A stretch of DNA of 64,000 bases, taken from assembly GCF_946482605.1 (NCBI RefSeq), contig NZ_CAMLSE010000002.1, positions 62,001 to 126,000 of the forward strand, given 5' to 3'. Every line of letters begins with the position of its first letter. Position 1 is the first letter of the stretch. This stretch comes from an uncultured Dyadobacter sp. Lineage in GTDB: Bacteria; Bacteroidota; Bacteroidia; Cytophagales; Spirosomataceae. The notes under the pieces are model-generated. The model did no database searches and was not told where the DNA came from. It was given only the letters and a program-made list of their open reading frames with translations. The translations under genes were made by a program, and so were the position numbers. Positions 35,210 to 44,225 of the stretch are shown piece by piece.

Positions 35210-36952
35210 ATGAAAAAACTCATCCTTCTTTTCGGTCTTATCCTGCCAATCGCCGCATATGCGCAGTACGGGTCTGGTTATAATATGCTCGTGATGAAAC
35301 AGATCCGGAACGGCATCGTGTGCGATTCCTGCCTGATCACCCACGCGGGCAGCATCGGCACCCACAACGGCCAGGTCTCTTTCCTCACACCGAACGCCGA
35401 AAACCAGTTCCTGTACACGGATTCGGCACTGACTACGAACATCCCAAACCAGCTGGATGCTAAATTTTATGTAGCCATGGGCAGGTTTTCACTGGACTTC
35501 TACCCCTACTCGCAGCTGGATATGGTGCGGAAAGGAAAAAAAGTGCTTCCCCTGGATTTCAAAGAGGTCCAGTTCAAAACTTTTTTGAATGGCACCGCGC
35601 AAAGGGATTGGACCGACATCATCACCCTGCAACCCGACCCGGACTATTATTTTGGGCACACCGATCTGGATTCGCTTGCTAACGCATCGGGAAATATCGA
35701 AACCATTCCCGCGGTGCATTATCACGCAGGAAAAATTGACCTGAAACTGAACGACTCGCTTCTGGTATTGTTCCGCAACAAACACTCGATGGCAGCGACT
35801 TACCGCTTCACGATCCGTCGCGTCAGGAGCGTTCCGGATTATTTTGAATTCGTTCAATTCCCTTCTACCAAAAGCTTCGAGGAAATACTCAACAATGAAG
35901 TCAACAAGCGCCGCACAGGGCAAGATCCTCCCAGCAACTACATTGAAATGGAGGCCGGGTATTCGGCATTTCTTCGGTTTGCCAATAATGACCAGTACTA
36001 TTTTTTCGGGCGAACACCCCGCAATGGCGGCGTCGAATACGCGATCGATCAGCCGGATCACTGGAAGGCGCTCGGCTCGGGCGGAGAGGTAAAATTCACG
36101 AACGGCTTTACCTACATTTATCTCAACAACCCCGCATCAGGCAAGACTATCAAAGTTTTTTTACGCTACAAACACCAGCCGGAAAGTATTCATGAAGTGA
36201 CGATCCGCGTCAAAACAGTGCCGGGGACAGCCACCTGGGTCATCGTGGTTTTCCTCCTTTCCATCGCTGTTGTCGTATTCCTGATGGTGTTTTTTATCCA
36301 GAAAAAGCGATACAAAATGCGGCTGAGGAAACTGGATCGCCACAAAAACGAGATCGAGAACCAGCTGCAACTGCTGAGCGGACAGCTAAACCCGCATTTC
36401 CTTTTCAACTCCCTGAATGCAGTTCAGGCACTTATCCGGCAGGACGATAAGGAAGCGGCCAACCAGTACATCACCGAGGTAGCTACTTTTATGCGGACCA
36501 TCATGGACAGCGGTCGCAAGGAGCTCGTCTCGCTGGCCGAAGAAATACAGATCGAGGCGGGGTATATTGCATTGGAGCAAAAGCGACGGCCATTCTCCTA
36601 TACACTGGACAACCAATGCGGTCACGACCTGGCGGCCATCGATTTTCCACCCCTGCTTTTACAACCCGTCATCGAGAACAGCATCCGGCACGGTTTCACG
36701 GAAAACATCTCCGATCCCGCCCTTACCATTACCATACAATGCGACGCACGGGATCTCACGGTTATAGTGGCCGACAACGGTGCCGGTTTCGACCAGGTGG
36801 TAAATCCGGTGGGACATGGTCTTTCATTGTCAAACAAACGGATCGCATTGATTAACGAAAAGCTGGCGCCGATGCAAATTACCATCAGCACAAAATCCGC
36901 AAAAGGGAAAGGCTGTGCAACAGAAATCAGATTTATCCGATGGTTATCCTGA
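35210..36952 (+). CDS. Sensor histidine kinase with large periplasmic domain (LytS type)
   Basis: Membrane kinase of 580 aa from the ATG at 35210, which opens a clear Sec signal (KKLILLFGLILPIAAYAQ); the frame runs on to 35042 but that stretch is not homologous-looking. A ~360-residue periplasmic sensor region of unassigned beta-rich domains is followed by one membrane helix (~395-415), a coiled linker and a His_kinase domain: QLNPHFLFNSLNAVQAL, N-box LQPVIENSIRHGF, G-boxes VADNGAGFD and GHGLSLSNKRI. All catalytic boxes are intact. It overlaps the LytTR regulator by 13 bp. Confidence 0.9.
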   Translation: MKKLILLFGLILPIAAYAQYGSGYNMLVMKQIRNGIVCDSCLITHAGSIGTHNGQVSFLTPNAENQFLYTDSALTTNIPNQLDAKFYVAMGRFSLDFYPYSQLDMVRKGKKVLPLDFKEVQFKTFLNGTAQRDWTDIITLQPDPDYYFGHTDLDSLANASGNIETIPAVHYHAGKIDLKLNDSLLVLFRNKHSMAATYRFTIRRVRSVPDYFEFVQFPSTKSFEEILNNEVNKRRTGQDPPSNYIEMEAGYSAFLRFANNDQYYFFGRTPRNGGVEYAIDQPDHWKALGSGGEVKFTNGFTYIYLNNPASGKTIKVFLRYKHQPESIHEVTIRVKTVPGTATWVIVVFLLSIAVVVFLMVFFIQKKRYKMRLRKLDRHKNEIENQLQLLSGQLNPHFLFNSLNAVQALIRQDDKEAANQYITEVATFMRTIMDSGRKELVSLAEEIQIEAGYIALEQKRRPFSYTLDNQCGHDLAAIDFPPLLLQPVIENSIRHGFTENISDPALTITIQCDARDLTVIVADNGAGFDQVVNPVGHGLSLSNKRIALINEKLAPMQITISTKSAKGKGCATEIRFIRWLS

Positions 36953-37701
36953 ATCCTATCCGCTGTTTCATTGTCGACGATGAAATTAATGCCGTGCACA
37001 ACCTCCGGCTGGCGCTGGAAACGCATTGCCCGCAGGTTACCGTAGCCGGGTATGCACATAACGTGCAGGATTCGCTCGATTTTCTGACCGGTAATGCTAC
37101 GGATATCCTTTTTCTGGATATCCGTTTGCAGGATGAAACGGGTTTTGACCTTCTGAAACGGCTCAGTGGATTTCAGGGGAGCATTATTTTTGTTACTGCC
37201 TACGATTTATATGGCATTCAGGCTATCAAATTTTCGGCCACCGACTACCTGCTCAAACCGCTTGACCATCGCGAACTGACGGCCGCTGTCCAAAAAGCGT
37301 CCGATCGCAAGAAGGAACGCGACCAAAGTGCGCAGATCTCGATGCTCATCCAGTCATTTGACAATCTCAAAACCCAACGCCAGCAACGGATCGCATTGCC
37401 CGAAGCGAGCGAGATCCGCTATGTATTGATCGATGATATTATCCTCTGCAAATCGGACAACAGCTATACTACCTTCTTCATGCACGGAATGGGTCAGATC
37501 ACGGTGAGCAAGGCGATTTCCGAGTATGAGAGCATATTGGAACCGTACGGTTTTGTGCGTACGCACCAGTCCTACCTGGTCAACAGGAACCGCATTGTTT
37601 CATATAAAAAAGAGGATGGCGGCTACCTGCTGATGGAAGGTCATCATCAGGCAGTTGTCAGCCGGCAAAGGAAGCATTTGTTGAAGGATTTGTTTTTGTA
37701 A
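36940..37701 (+). CDS. LytTR-family response regulator
   Basis: Response regulator of 253 aa. Receiver: D13/D14, phosphoacceptor Asp60 in ILFLDIRLQDETG, Lys in YLLKPLDH. LytTR domain from ~145: RYVLIDDIILCKSDNSYTTF, then FVRTHQSYLVNRNRIVSYKK. Its start lies inside the end of the kinase gene (13-bp overlap); a second in-frame start a few codons later is not evident. It ends convergently with the minus-strand operon at 37726. Confidence 0.92.
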   Translation: MVILNPIRCFIVDDEINAVHNLRLALETHCPQVTVAGYAHNVQDSLDFLTGNATDILFLDIRLQDETGFDLLKRLSGFQGSIIFVTAYDLYGIQAIKFSATDYLLKPLDHRELTAAVQKASDRKKERDQSAQISMLIQSFDNLKTQRQQRIALPEASEIRYVLIDDIILCKSDNSYTTFFMHGMGQITVSKAISEYESILEPYGFVRTHQSYLVNRNRIVSYKKEDGGYLLMEGHHQAVVSRQRKHLLKDLFL

Positions 37702-37725
37702 TCAATCAGCAATCATGCAGAGCCG

Positions 37726-38778
37726 TCAGGTTGTTTTACCTTTTTTCCAGATAAACCCGTCGATGACATAATGCGTGATCTGCGGAAGCGCGAGCAGCGG
37801 CACGATGAACGTCAGCAAGGCGTCGCCAAATGCAGCGGGTATCCGGTGAAAGATCCTGAAAATGCGCTGGCGTTCATTCCACACCGCCCAGTCCCAAAGC
37901 CCCTCTTCCATGTAGGCAAGCATAAAAATAAGACCCAGAAAGAATACCAATCCATATTTGCCGAAGAACAACGGCAGCCAGCGACCCGCATGGCCGGCAC
38001 CGGCTTCTTTTTTGCCGAATATCCAGATCAGCGCCATGTAGGGAATGCCGTGGCTGACGACGTTCAGCAGTGTATAGGACAGGTCTCCATTAAAATACAC
38101 TATTCCAAAATACCAGGAAACCAAGGTACCGGTGAGCACGGCAACCCTCGGAATATTAACGCTTCGGTAACGAACAAAATAATGCAGCTCTTTGAAGATG
38201 TAGATCAGCAGCATGGCCAGGTAAATGCCTGTCGCGGCATGGAGCAGCATATCGGAGGAAAAACGGACGAACTCCCCTTCCACAAACCAGTTGAAATTGC
38301 GCTTCCCACCCAGGTGCCAGTACAGCATCGGGTAAATGGTAGCATAGTAGATCGTAAACCGGTCGACGGCCCGGTACCAGAAAGGCACCTGCTCATGGCG
38401 GCTGTACAAGCGCATGAACCCATATTGCTGGCGTATGAAGTGGTAAACCGCCAGGTAGGCCAGCAACCGCCAGAACCATTGGCCGCTTATACTGTAAATC
38501 ATCGCGCCCAATGCGAAGGAGAGCAGCGGGATGCAGATCAATGGCACCCGGTAGCGTTGGTACAGGTTTCGGTTGAAATAAGTGCGGTAAAGCGTGCTGT
38601 ACACATGCGCTACGTCCACGAGCAGGATCAGTCCGATCCACCATGCATCGGGCATGTCGGCATTGTTTTGGAACACACCAGGCAGCAACACCACTGCCAG
38701 CAGGCACAGGAATGGCGGTGAAAGAATAAATGCAATATCGATAGCCGGACTACCGAGCCAGGGTTGCTTCGTTTGCAT
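37726..38778 (-). CDS. Polytopic membrane protein, His-containing, last gene of the polyamine-type operon
   Basis: Integral membrane protein of 350 aa with about eight hydrophobic segments; not recognised. Histidines recur at segment edges: LLVDVAHVYSTLYRTYF, AVYHFIRQQYGFMRLYSRH, VVSHGIPYMALIW and PQITHYVIDGFIWKK. Such spacing is seen in membrane metal enzymes (desaturase/hydroxylase-like), but no standard HxxHH box is present, so an enzyme role is only a possibility. It starts 3 bp after the stop of the amine-oxidase-like gene and is the last of seven tightly packed genes beginning with speD; its substrate is probably the product of that pathway. Confidence 0.7.
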   Translation of the reverse strand: MQTKQPWLGSPAIDIAFILSPPFLCLLAVVLLPGVFQNNADMPDAWWIGLILLVDVAHVYSTLYRTYFNRNLYQRYRVPLICIPLLSFALGAMIYSISGQWFWRLLAYLAVYHFIRQQYGFMRLYSRHEQVPFWYRAVDRFTIYYATIYPMLYWHLGGKRNFNWFVEGEFVRFSSDMLLHAATGIYLAMLLIYIFKELHYFVRYRSVNIPRVAVLTGTLVSWYFGIVYFNGDLSYTLLNVVSHGIPYMALIWIFGKKEAGAGHAGRWLPLFFGKYGLVFFLGLIFMLAYMEEGLWDWAVWNERQRIFRIFHRIPAAFGDALLTFIVPLLALPQITHYVIDGFIWKKGKTT

Positions 38779-38781
38779 TGC

Positions 38782-40380
38782 TCAGGTTTTGCGTATGACT
38801 TTCCGCGCCGCCCCGATTCCCTGGTAGAACGCCTCTTCAAAAATGCTGACACCCGCAATGTCGGTATGCGCGAAATGAATGCGCCCGGCAACACTTTCGG
38901 CCAGTTTACGTCTCTCCTCCCCGTGTATGACACCGGGTAGCGGCTGTACCATGGCATGTCCCCAGAGCATGATATCGATGTTTTCAATGCGCTCACGGAT
39001 GTCGGGATGCACCAGACGCAGGTCGGCCAGAATCCGTTCGGCCCAGGAGGCGTGATCGGTAGCGAAGGCGTTCTGCCTGGCCTGCGCGGGCGTTCCGTCC
39101 GTTAATGGCAGGTAGTAGGTCAGGTTGCGTTTCCCTTTCACTTGGCGTACCTGCTGGTGCGTGGCATCCACGTAGCCGAGCGACTGGCTTCCGTAAATAA
39201 CGTTATCCCAACTGGGCGCCTGTCCGCTGCGCTCTTCCAATGCATTCACGGTGAGGTTGGCCACCATCCATGGCCCGTAATGCAAGTGCCCGTGCACCAG
39301 CGCACTGCGTTCCGCATCGTCCAGCAGCCTTGCCCCCACAAACTGCGGTACGGCCATAATGCACTGCCGTGCCCGAAAACCGGCTATTTTTTTCGTTTTG
39401 AGATCCAGGTAGCTCACTTCGACACCGGAATCGGCAGCCTTCACCGAAATCACCAGCGAACCGGTCCGGATGTTGTCCTTCACAACGTTTTGAAGCTGCT
39501 GCACGAGGAACCCGTTCCCCTGCTCCCAGGTGAGCACATCATGATACGATGCATTGGCGGCTTTCCCTTTCCGGGAGGCGAAATAATGGATACCAGCCCA
39601 GGCGCTGATCGTATCGTAGTTGGTCCCGAAGTCATCCCGCGTGCAATAGTCGACATACCAGCGGATGTATTCGCTCGTCAGCTGCTGGTCGTCCATCCAT
39701 TCTTTCATGGTGATTTTGTCGAGGGCGGTGATGCTTGCGTCCCGGCTGGAAGTGTTCACGGGAATGGCAAACGCCTCCTTTCCATCACTCCCGGTCAGCC
39801 GTTTAAAACCCTCCATTTTTTGGAAGAAAGTCCTGAATTCCTGTAATGCAGATCCAGGCAGGCCGAAATTGGGGACGAGCCCTTCCTGCCATTTTCCATT
39901 GATATACAACCTCTCTTCGGGATCATGGCAAAGCGCAAATTCGTCGTAAACCGGCAATCCGGCATCGTCGTAATGCGTAATGACGCCGGCATCGCTCAGA
40001 AACGACAGGTACTCGGTCAGGCTGTTGTTTGGAACAGGCACATAATGCGCTCCCCAGGGATATTGCGAAACGGCATTGGTACCGGAGGCCGAATTGCCGC
40101 CGACGTGCTGTTCCAGGTCGAGCAATGTGAAATCCGCGATGCCGTTCTGCATCAGATGCCTCCCCGCCGACAAACCACTTACGCCCGCTCCGACGATCAC
40201 GACCTCTTTTTCTTCAAAATGCGCCGGCGCTCCGAACTTATGGTCGCGCAGCAAATGACCTGCCGCCGCCGAGGCTCCGATCATCTTTCCCGGAACCGGC
40301 TTCTCGGTGCGGCACGCGTGCAAGAGCGGCGCCATCGCCGCCATACCGGCCGTCAGTTTGATAAACTCGCCCCTTTTCAT
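38782..40380 (-). CDS. Exported FAD-dependent amine oxidase-like protein
   Basis: Flavoprotein of 532 aa from the ATG at 40380 (ATGA overlap with the synthase gene; a start at 40401 lies inside it). The N-terminus (KRGEFIKLTAGMAAMAPLLH) is an export signal, possibly with a lipobox ending LHAC at Cys23. Residues ~57-95 hold the FAD-binding Rossmann motif VVIVGAGVSGLSAGRHL with VGGNS, and the C-terminal FAD motif is GRIHFAHTDIAGVS. Monoamine/polyamine oxidases and phytoene desaturases share this fold. Next to SpeD and an aminopropyltransferase, oxidation of a polyamine-like product in the periplasm is the natural guess (inference). Confidence 0.82.
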   Translation of the reverse strand: MKRGEFIKLTAGMAAMAPLLHACRTEKPVPGKMIGASAAAGHLLRDHKFGAPAHFEEKEVVIVGAGVSGLSAGRHLMQNGIADFTLLDLEQHVGGNSASGTNAVSQYPWGAHYVPVPNNSLTEYLSFLSDAGVITHYDDAGLPVYDEFALCHDPEERLYINGKWQEGLVPNFGLPGSALQEFRTFFQKMEGFKRLTGSDGKEAFAIPVNTSSRDASITALDKITMKEWMDDQQLTSEYIRWYVDYCTRDDFGTNYDTISAWAGIHYFASRKGKAANASYHDVLTWEQGNGFLVQQLQNVVKDNIRTGSLVISVKAADSGVEVSYLDLKTKKIAGFRARQCIMAVPQFVGARLLDDAERSALVHGHLHYGPWMVANLTVNALEERSGQAPSWDNVIYGSQSLGYVDATHQQVRQVKGKRNLTYYLPLTDGTPAQARQNAFATDHASWAERILADLRLVHPDIRERIENIDIMLWGHAMVQPLPGVIHGEERRKLAESVAGRIHFAHTDIAGVSIFEEAFYQGIGAARKVIRKT

Positions 40381-41909
40381 TGTTCCAGGTATTTTCCCCA
40401 TTCCTTCTCAAAGTAATTGACCAGTGCCTGGTTGTTCAGCTTGTTCACTTCCAGTGGCTCGTGTGCTTTCATATCTTCCGGGAATTGCAGCATTTGCTCC
40501 ATTACCGGCTTGCTGATGTAGCGCACGGCGATCGAGAACGTATCAGGCACCTGAAAATCCCGGTCCTTCATCGCCATCACATATCCCCATTCTCCAAACG
40601 ACGGCACGTAATTATGGTAGGCCACGGCATGAAAGCCCGATGCCTTCAGTGTTTCGCTCACGCACCAGAAGCTTTTGGGCGCCACATAGGGAGAGGTACT
40701 TTGAATGACCGCCATCGCTGCGGGCGCCATGGCATTTTTCAGCAGCCGGTAGAAGGCGGTCGTATACAATTTGCCCACTGAAAAGCCGGAAGGGTCCGGA
40801 AAATCGATGATAATGCAATCGTACTGACGCCGGTTTTCTTTCAGCCACATGAACGCGTCCGCATTGGTAACCTTCACACGCGGGTCTGTAAGCGAGTGGT
40901 GGTTGATCTGCGCGAGAATGTGCTGTTGTGTAAAAAGGCGCGTCATGACCGGGTCGAGGTCGACGAGCTGCACGGATCGTACCGACGGGTATTTCAATAT
41001 TTCACGCGCTGCCAGGCCGTCGCCACCCCCGAGTATGAGCACATTGCGCGGGCTGCCCGTGGCCGTCATGACCGGATGCACCAATGCTTCGTGATACCGG
41101 TATTCATCCGCCGAACTGAATTGCAGGTTATTGTTCAGGTACAGCCGCAGATCGTGCCTGTTTTTAGTGATGACAATGCGCTGGTAGGGTGTGGATGTGG
41201 AATAAACGACCTGATCATTATAGGCCAGCGTTTCACTGAAACTCATGATGCTCTCCGAAAAGACAAATGCGATCACCTCCGCGATCAGCACCAGCAGGCC
41301 ACCCATCCGGATCGCCGCCCCGTTCTTGATCTCCGCGGCAAAGTAATGACAGAGATATAAGCCCACGCCTACATTCAGCAAGCCAAAAAATAAACTGGTC
41401 CGGATCAGACCGAGATAAGGCACAAAGACCAGCGGAAAAATGAGGGAGGCCAGCAATGCGCCAATGTAATCATAGGTAAAAACCCTGCTGACCAGCTCTT
41501 TAAACTCCACCTTATCCTTTAATATCCGCAATAACAAAGGTATTTCGATGCCGACCAGAATGCCGGTCACCGCCACCAGGGCGTACAGAATGGGTTGAAA
41601 ACTGATAGCCAGCGGGAACACAAGGAACAGAATAATGGCGCTGAAACCGCCCACGAGCCCCACCAGCAACTCGATCCGGATGAACCATTCGATGAGGCCG
41701 TCGTTGAAGAACCGGGAAAAATAAGAACCGATACCCATTGAAAACAGGTAAACCCCGATGATGATGCTGAACTGCGTGACGCTGTCGCCGAGCAGGTAAC
41801 TGGCCAGCGTACCCGCCACAAGTTCGTAAATAAGTCCACAGGTGGCAATGATGAACACCGCCACGAGCAGCACCCACTGCGCACTGTTTTTTCCTGAAAA
41901 TGCAGTCAT
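40377..41909 (-). CDS. Membrane-anchored spermidine synthase-like aminopropyltransferase
   Basis: Protein of 510 aa. The first ~210 residues have about seven membrane helices (LVAVFIIATCGLIYELVAGT; LLLRILKDKVEF marks a loop). From ~225 there is a spermidine-synthase domain: YQRIVITK, YRYHEALVHP, the nucleotide motif VLILGGGDGLAAREILKY, VDLDP, NADAFMWL and IIIDFPDPSG with the catalytic-type Asp. It should transfer an aminopropyl group from decarboxylated AdoMet, made by the SpeD-like enzyme of the same operon. Ordinary SpeE is soluble; the membrane anchor suggests a membrane-bound acceptor. Zero gap from the DUF350 gene (TAA directly followed by ATG). Confidence 0.88.
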   Translation of the reverse strand: MTAFSGKNSAQWVLLVAVFIIATCGLIYELVAGTLASYLLGDSVTQFSIIIGVYLFSMGIGSYFSRFFNDGLIEWFIRIELLVGLVGGFSAIILFLVFPLAISFQPILYALVAVTGILVGIEIPLLLRILKDKVEFKELVSRVFTYDYIGALLASLIFPLVFVPYLGLIRTSLFFGLLNVGVGLYLCHYFAAEIKNGAAIRMGGLLVLIAEVIAFVFSESIMSFSETLAYNDQVVYSTSTPYQRIVITKNRHDLRLYLNNNLQFSSADEYRYHEALVHPVMTATGSPRNVLILGGGDGLAAREILKYPSVRSVQLVDLDPVMTRLFTQQHILAQINHHSLTDPRVKVTNADAFMWLKENRRQYDCIIIDFPDPSGFSVGKLYTTAFYRLLKNAMAPAAMAVIQSTSPYVAPKSFWCVSETLKASGFHAVAYHNYVPSFGEWGYVMAMKDRDFQVPDTFSIAVRYISKPVMEQMLQFPEDMKAHEPLEVNKLNNQALVNYFEKEWGKYLEQ

Positions 41910-42116
41910 TTACCCGTGAATCGCTGATGCAATGATGATCGCAATGGCCAGCATGAAAAATCCTGCAAAAATGGCCAGCGCCACATTTTTGTTTTCCATG
42001 ATTTCCTTGCGCAGATTATGTTTCGGGGTCAGTATTTCAATGATCCCGAAAGTGACCAGCAAGATCAGGATGCCGAGGCCCGAGTACACGAGCGAACTGA
42101 TGACGTATTGTTGCAT
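41910..42116 (-). CDS. DUF350 membrane protein, half length
   Basis: Membrane protein of 68 aa with two helices (SSLVYSGLGILILLVTFGII and VALAIFAGFFMLAIAIIIAS) joined by the DUF350-like loop LTPKHNLRKEIMENKN. DUF350 (YjfL) proteins usually contain two such units (~130 aa, four helices), so this may dimerise to rebuild the family fold. In E. coli yjfL sits with a glutathionylspermidine-synthase-like gene; the same association with polyamine chemistry appears here. It directly abuts the synthase gene downstream and follows a 59-aa membrane protein gene. Confidence 0.85.
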   Translation of the reverse strand: MQQYVISSLVYSGLGILILLVTFGIIEILTPKHNLRKEIMENKNVALAIFAGFFMLAIAIIIASAIHG

Positions 42117-42147
42117 CGATTGAGGTTATGCGTTAGGTTTCTGATTG

Positions 42148-42327
42148 TTATTTATGACTCCTTATTCCGTATTGGGTTCCGGGACCACTGGCATTCCATT
42201 GTTCCTGATCGTCGAAAGACAGGATCCGTGTGCCCGACATATTCGAGTAAGCCAGCCATGCCAGCAGTATGGCGACAAATGCGAAATACCATTTCATCGG
42301 TAAAAGCGATTTCAGTAATTCTCTCAT
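42148..42327 (-). CDS. Small single-pass membrane protein (59 aa)
   Basis: Translated by eye from the ATG at 42327 to TAA at 42150-42148: starts MRELLKSLLPMKWYFAFVAI, one membrane helix at ~13-27 (WYFAFVAILLAWLAY), then a polar tail SFDDQEQWNASGPG ending YGIRSHK. A second start at Met11 is possible. It fills the only gap in the operon, 18 bp after the DUF4178 stop and 31 bp before the DUF350 start, and no other frame there is open. Not recognised; the likely place is as an accessory subunit of the DUF350/DUF4178 membrane complex. Confidence 0.72.
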   Translation of the reverse strand: MRELLKSLLPMKWYFAFVAILLAWLAYSNMSGTRILSFDDQEQWNASGPGTQYGIRSHK

Positions 42328-42345
42328 GGATTGTTTTTTAAAAAA

Positions 42346-44223
42346 TTAGGAAAACGGACTGTTGGACCACCGCTGCTGCTCATAATTATAATCGGCGATC
42401 GCCATACCAAGTGGCCAGAGCAGTATCAGCAGCAGCACGATCAGAACATTCCGGTACATCGGCGTGTCGTACGTGGCGCGAACACTGAAATACTTAGCCA
42501 TCCCTGAACCGTAATCCCGGATACCCGTCAGCTGAAGATAATACGTTCCGGCCGGGATCGCATTGAAATACGCCGTTTCCACAGTCCCACCCTCCGACCA
42601 TGAACCCTCGCTATCGTAGCCTTTGTAATACTCGACTCCCCGCTCGATGCTGTATTCTGTTCCATCCTCCGCATTCACGAGCGTGGCGTCCAGCTCAAAC
42701 CAGGAATTGACCACCGGCGCATGAATGGACAGTTCGATATTACCCTTCCATTTTTCGAGTGTAAATTTCTCCGTGACGAAGGTCTGTGAATAAAGCGAGT
42801 CCGCAAACGGATAGGAAGCATTTTCCAGGATCCTGCTACTACTTTGTCCACCGGTCAGCAATTGTACAAGCACGGCCAACAGGATAGCGATAAAGCCTGA
42901 TTTACCGATCACATCCATTTCCACCTTCATTTTGACCTGCGCAGGCGCAATGCCGATCCGATTCGGCATGGTATGGTACAGCTCGGTCTGGATTTCGCTG
43001 CTTTTGATATACTCACCCGTAAACCAGGTCACATTGTGCCGCGTGTCGGTTTCCACACTCAGCATCCTGGGCGGTGCTACATAATCTGCCACGTCCACCA
43101 GCTCATGGTCCTTAAAAATGTCGGCGGGAAACTCACCTCCCGCATACAATATTTTGTAGCTGTACTGGTTGAACCTCCGGTATAATTTGTCGCCCACGCG
43201 GAGATCCCGGTCACGGATCCGCAGCGGATTGGCAACTCCCTTGGTTTCTTTCAAAAAGGTCCAATGCCCCTGTGATTCGGTGAGAAATGCAAAGCCTTGC
43301 CACCGGTCATAGAGCGTGTACTCGTGCCAGGTGTCATCTTGTGAAAACTTGTCCTGCTTAAAAGCCACGCCCATGACCTTGTAAGTCTCTCCGCGAATCA
43401 CGATCGCCTCTCCCCGTTTAAGCGTGAACAGTGGTTCGGACATAACATTATATCCGTGGTCGAGCTTTTGCTCACCTCCGTTTTCGAGCGAATAGCAGGT
43501 GTTGCAGCCGTCGCATACCCAGCTTTGCGCGTAGGGAAACGTGAAGACCTGCGTTTCTGTGGAACAATGGTAACAGGAAAACACTTTGCCCTGCAATGCA
43601 ACTTCTCGGGTGTTTTCCAATAACAATGACTCCGGTGTGACCGTATGGACGGTATATGCGACCGCAAAATCCCTGGCATAGGCTATGATCTCAATGGAGG
43701 CATTTTCCGAAGTTGCCTCTATGGTCTTGAAAATGCCGGGCATTACCGGGACACTGACCGCCCCTTCCAATTCTACTATCCTCGCCTCGTTGCGGGCCGA
43801 AATGGTGTAGTTGCCCTCTTCCAGAAGATCGAGCTGATTAGCAGGCGGTTCGATCATGAATTTGCGGCTCAATACGGCAGGATTCAGCTGCAAGGCTTCA
43901 TACACCGCGTACATTCCATAGCCTTCGGCGAGGTAACGCACGATGCCGTCGGGGCAGTCCAACGTCCAGTAATTATAAGCGCTGTTCTCGAACCTGAGCC
44001 TGATGCGGCCGGTGACAGCGAAATGGATGCCTTTCCAGCTCCCTGTCGTGCCGGGCTGGATAATATCCGACGCCCCGTGCAATTGCCGCATAGCCAGCTC
44101 CGTCAACGCGTCCCCGTCGCGGTACCAAACCTTGTGGCACGAGCAGCCGGCCACATTATTGGCACCTTGAAAATAGACCGTTTTGCCGCAGGAGGGGCAT
44201 AAAGCCAGTTTACTGGTTGCCAT
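42346..44223 (-). CDS. DUF4178 zinc-ribbon membrane protein
   Basis: Protein of 625 aa. The N-terminus is a zinc ribbon (LCPSCGKTVYF ... CSCHKVW), followed by a DUF4178 beta domain (~50-140). A second zinc ribbon (CYHCST ... CDGCNTCYSLE) precedes another DUF4178 copy at ~250-370. A helix at ~455-470 (GFIAILLAVLVQLLTGG) and a C-terminal helix (~595-615) anchor it; between them is a beta domain that probably faces the periplasm. DUF4178 proteins are uncharacterised but accompany SpeD, aminopropyltransferase and DUF350 genes. It starts 2 bp after the speD stop. Confidence 0.83.
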   Translation of the reverse strand: MATSKLALCPSCGKTVYFQGANNVAGCSCHKVWYRDGDALTELAMRQLHGASDIIQPGTTGSWKGIHFAVTGRIRLRFENSAYNYWTLDCPDGIVRYLAEGYGMYAVYEALQLNPAVLSRKFMIEPPANQLDLLEEGNYTISARNEARIVELEGAVSVPVMPGIFKTIEATSENASIEIIAYARDFAVAYTVHTVTPESLLLENTREVALQGKVFSCYHCSTETQVFTFPYAQSWVCDGCNTCYSLENGGEQKLDHGYNVMSEPLFTLKRGEAIVIRGETYKVMGVAFKQDKFSQDDTWHEYTLYDRWQGFAFLTESQGHWTFLKETKGVANPLRIRDRDLRVGDKLYRRFNQYSYKILYAGGEFPADIFKDHELVDVADYVAPPRMLSVETDTRHNVTWFTGEYIKSSEIQTELYHTMPNRIGIAPAQVKMKVEMDVIGKSGFIAILLAVLVQLLTGGQSSSRILENASYPFADSLYSQTFVTEKFTLEKWKGNIELSIHAPVVNSWFELDATLVNAEDGTEYSIERGVEYYKGYDSEGSWSEGGTVETAYFNAIPAGTYYLQLTGIRDYGSGMAKYFSVRATYDTPMYRNVLIVLLLILLWPLGMAIADYNYEQQRWSNSPFS

Positions 44224-44225
44224 AA

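Noticed and set aside
37771..38721. 316-codon plus-strand frame
   Set aside because: Antisense to the polytopic membrane protein of a gapless operon; its residues are a low-complexity Gln/His/Arg mix typical of shadows.
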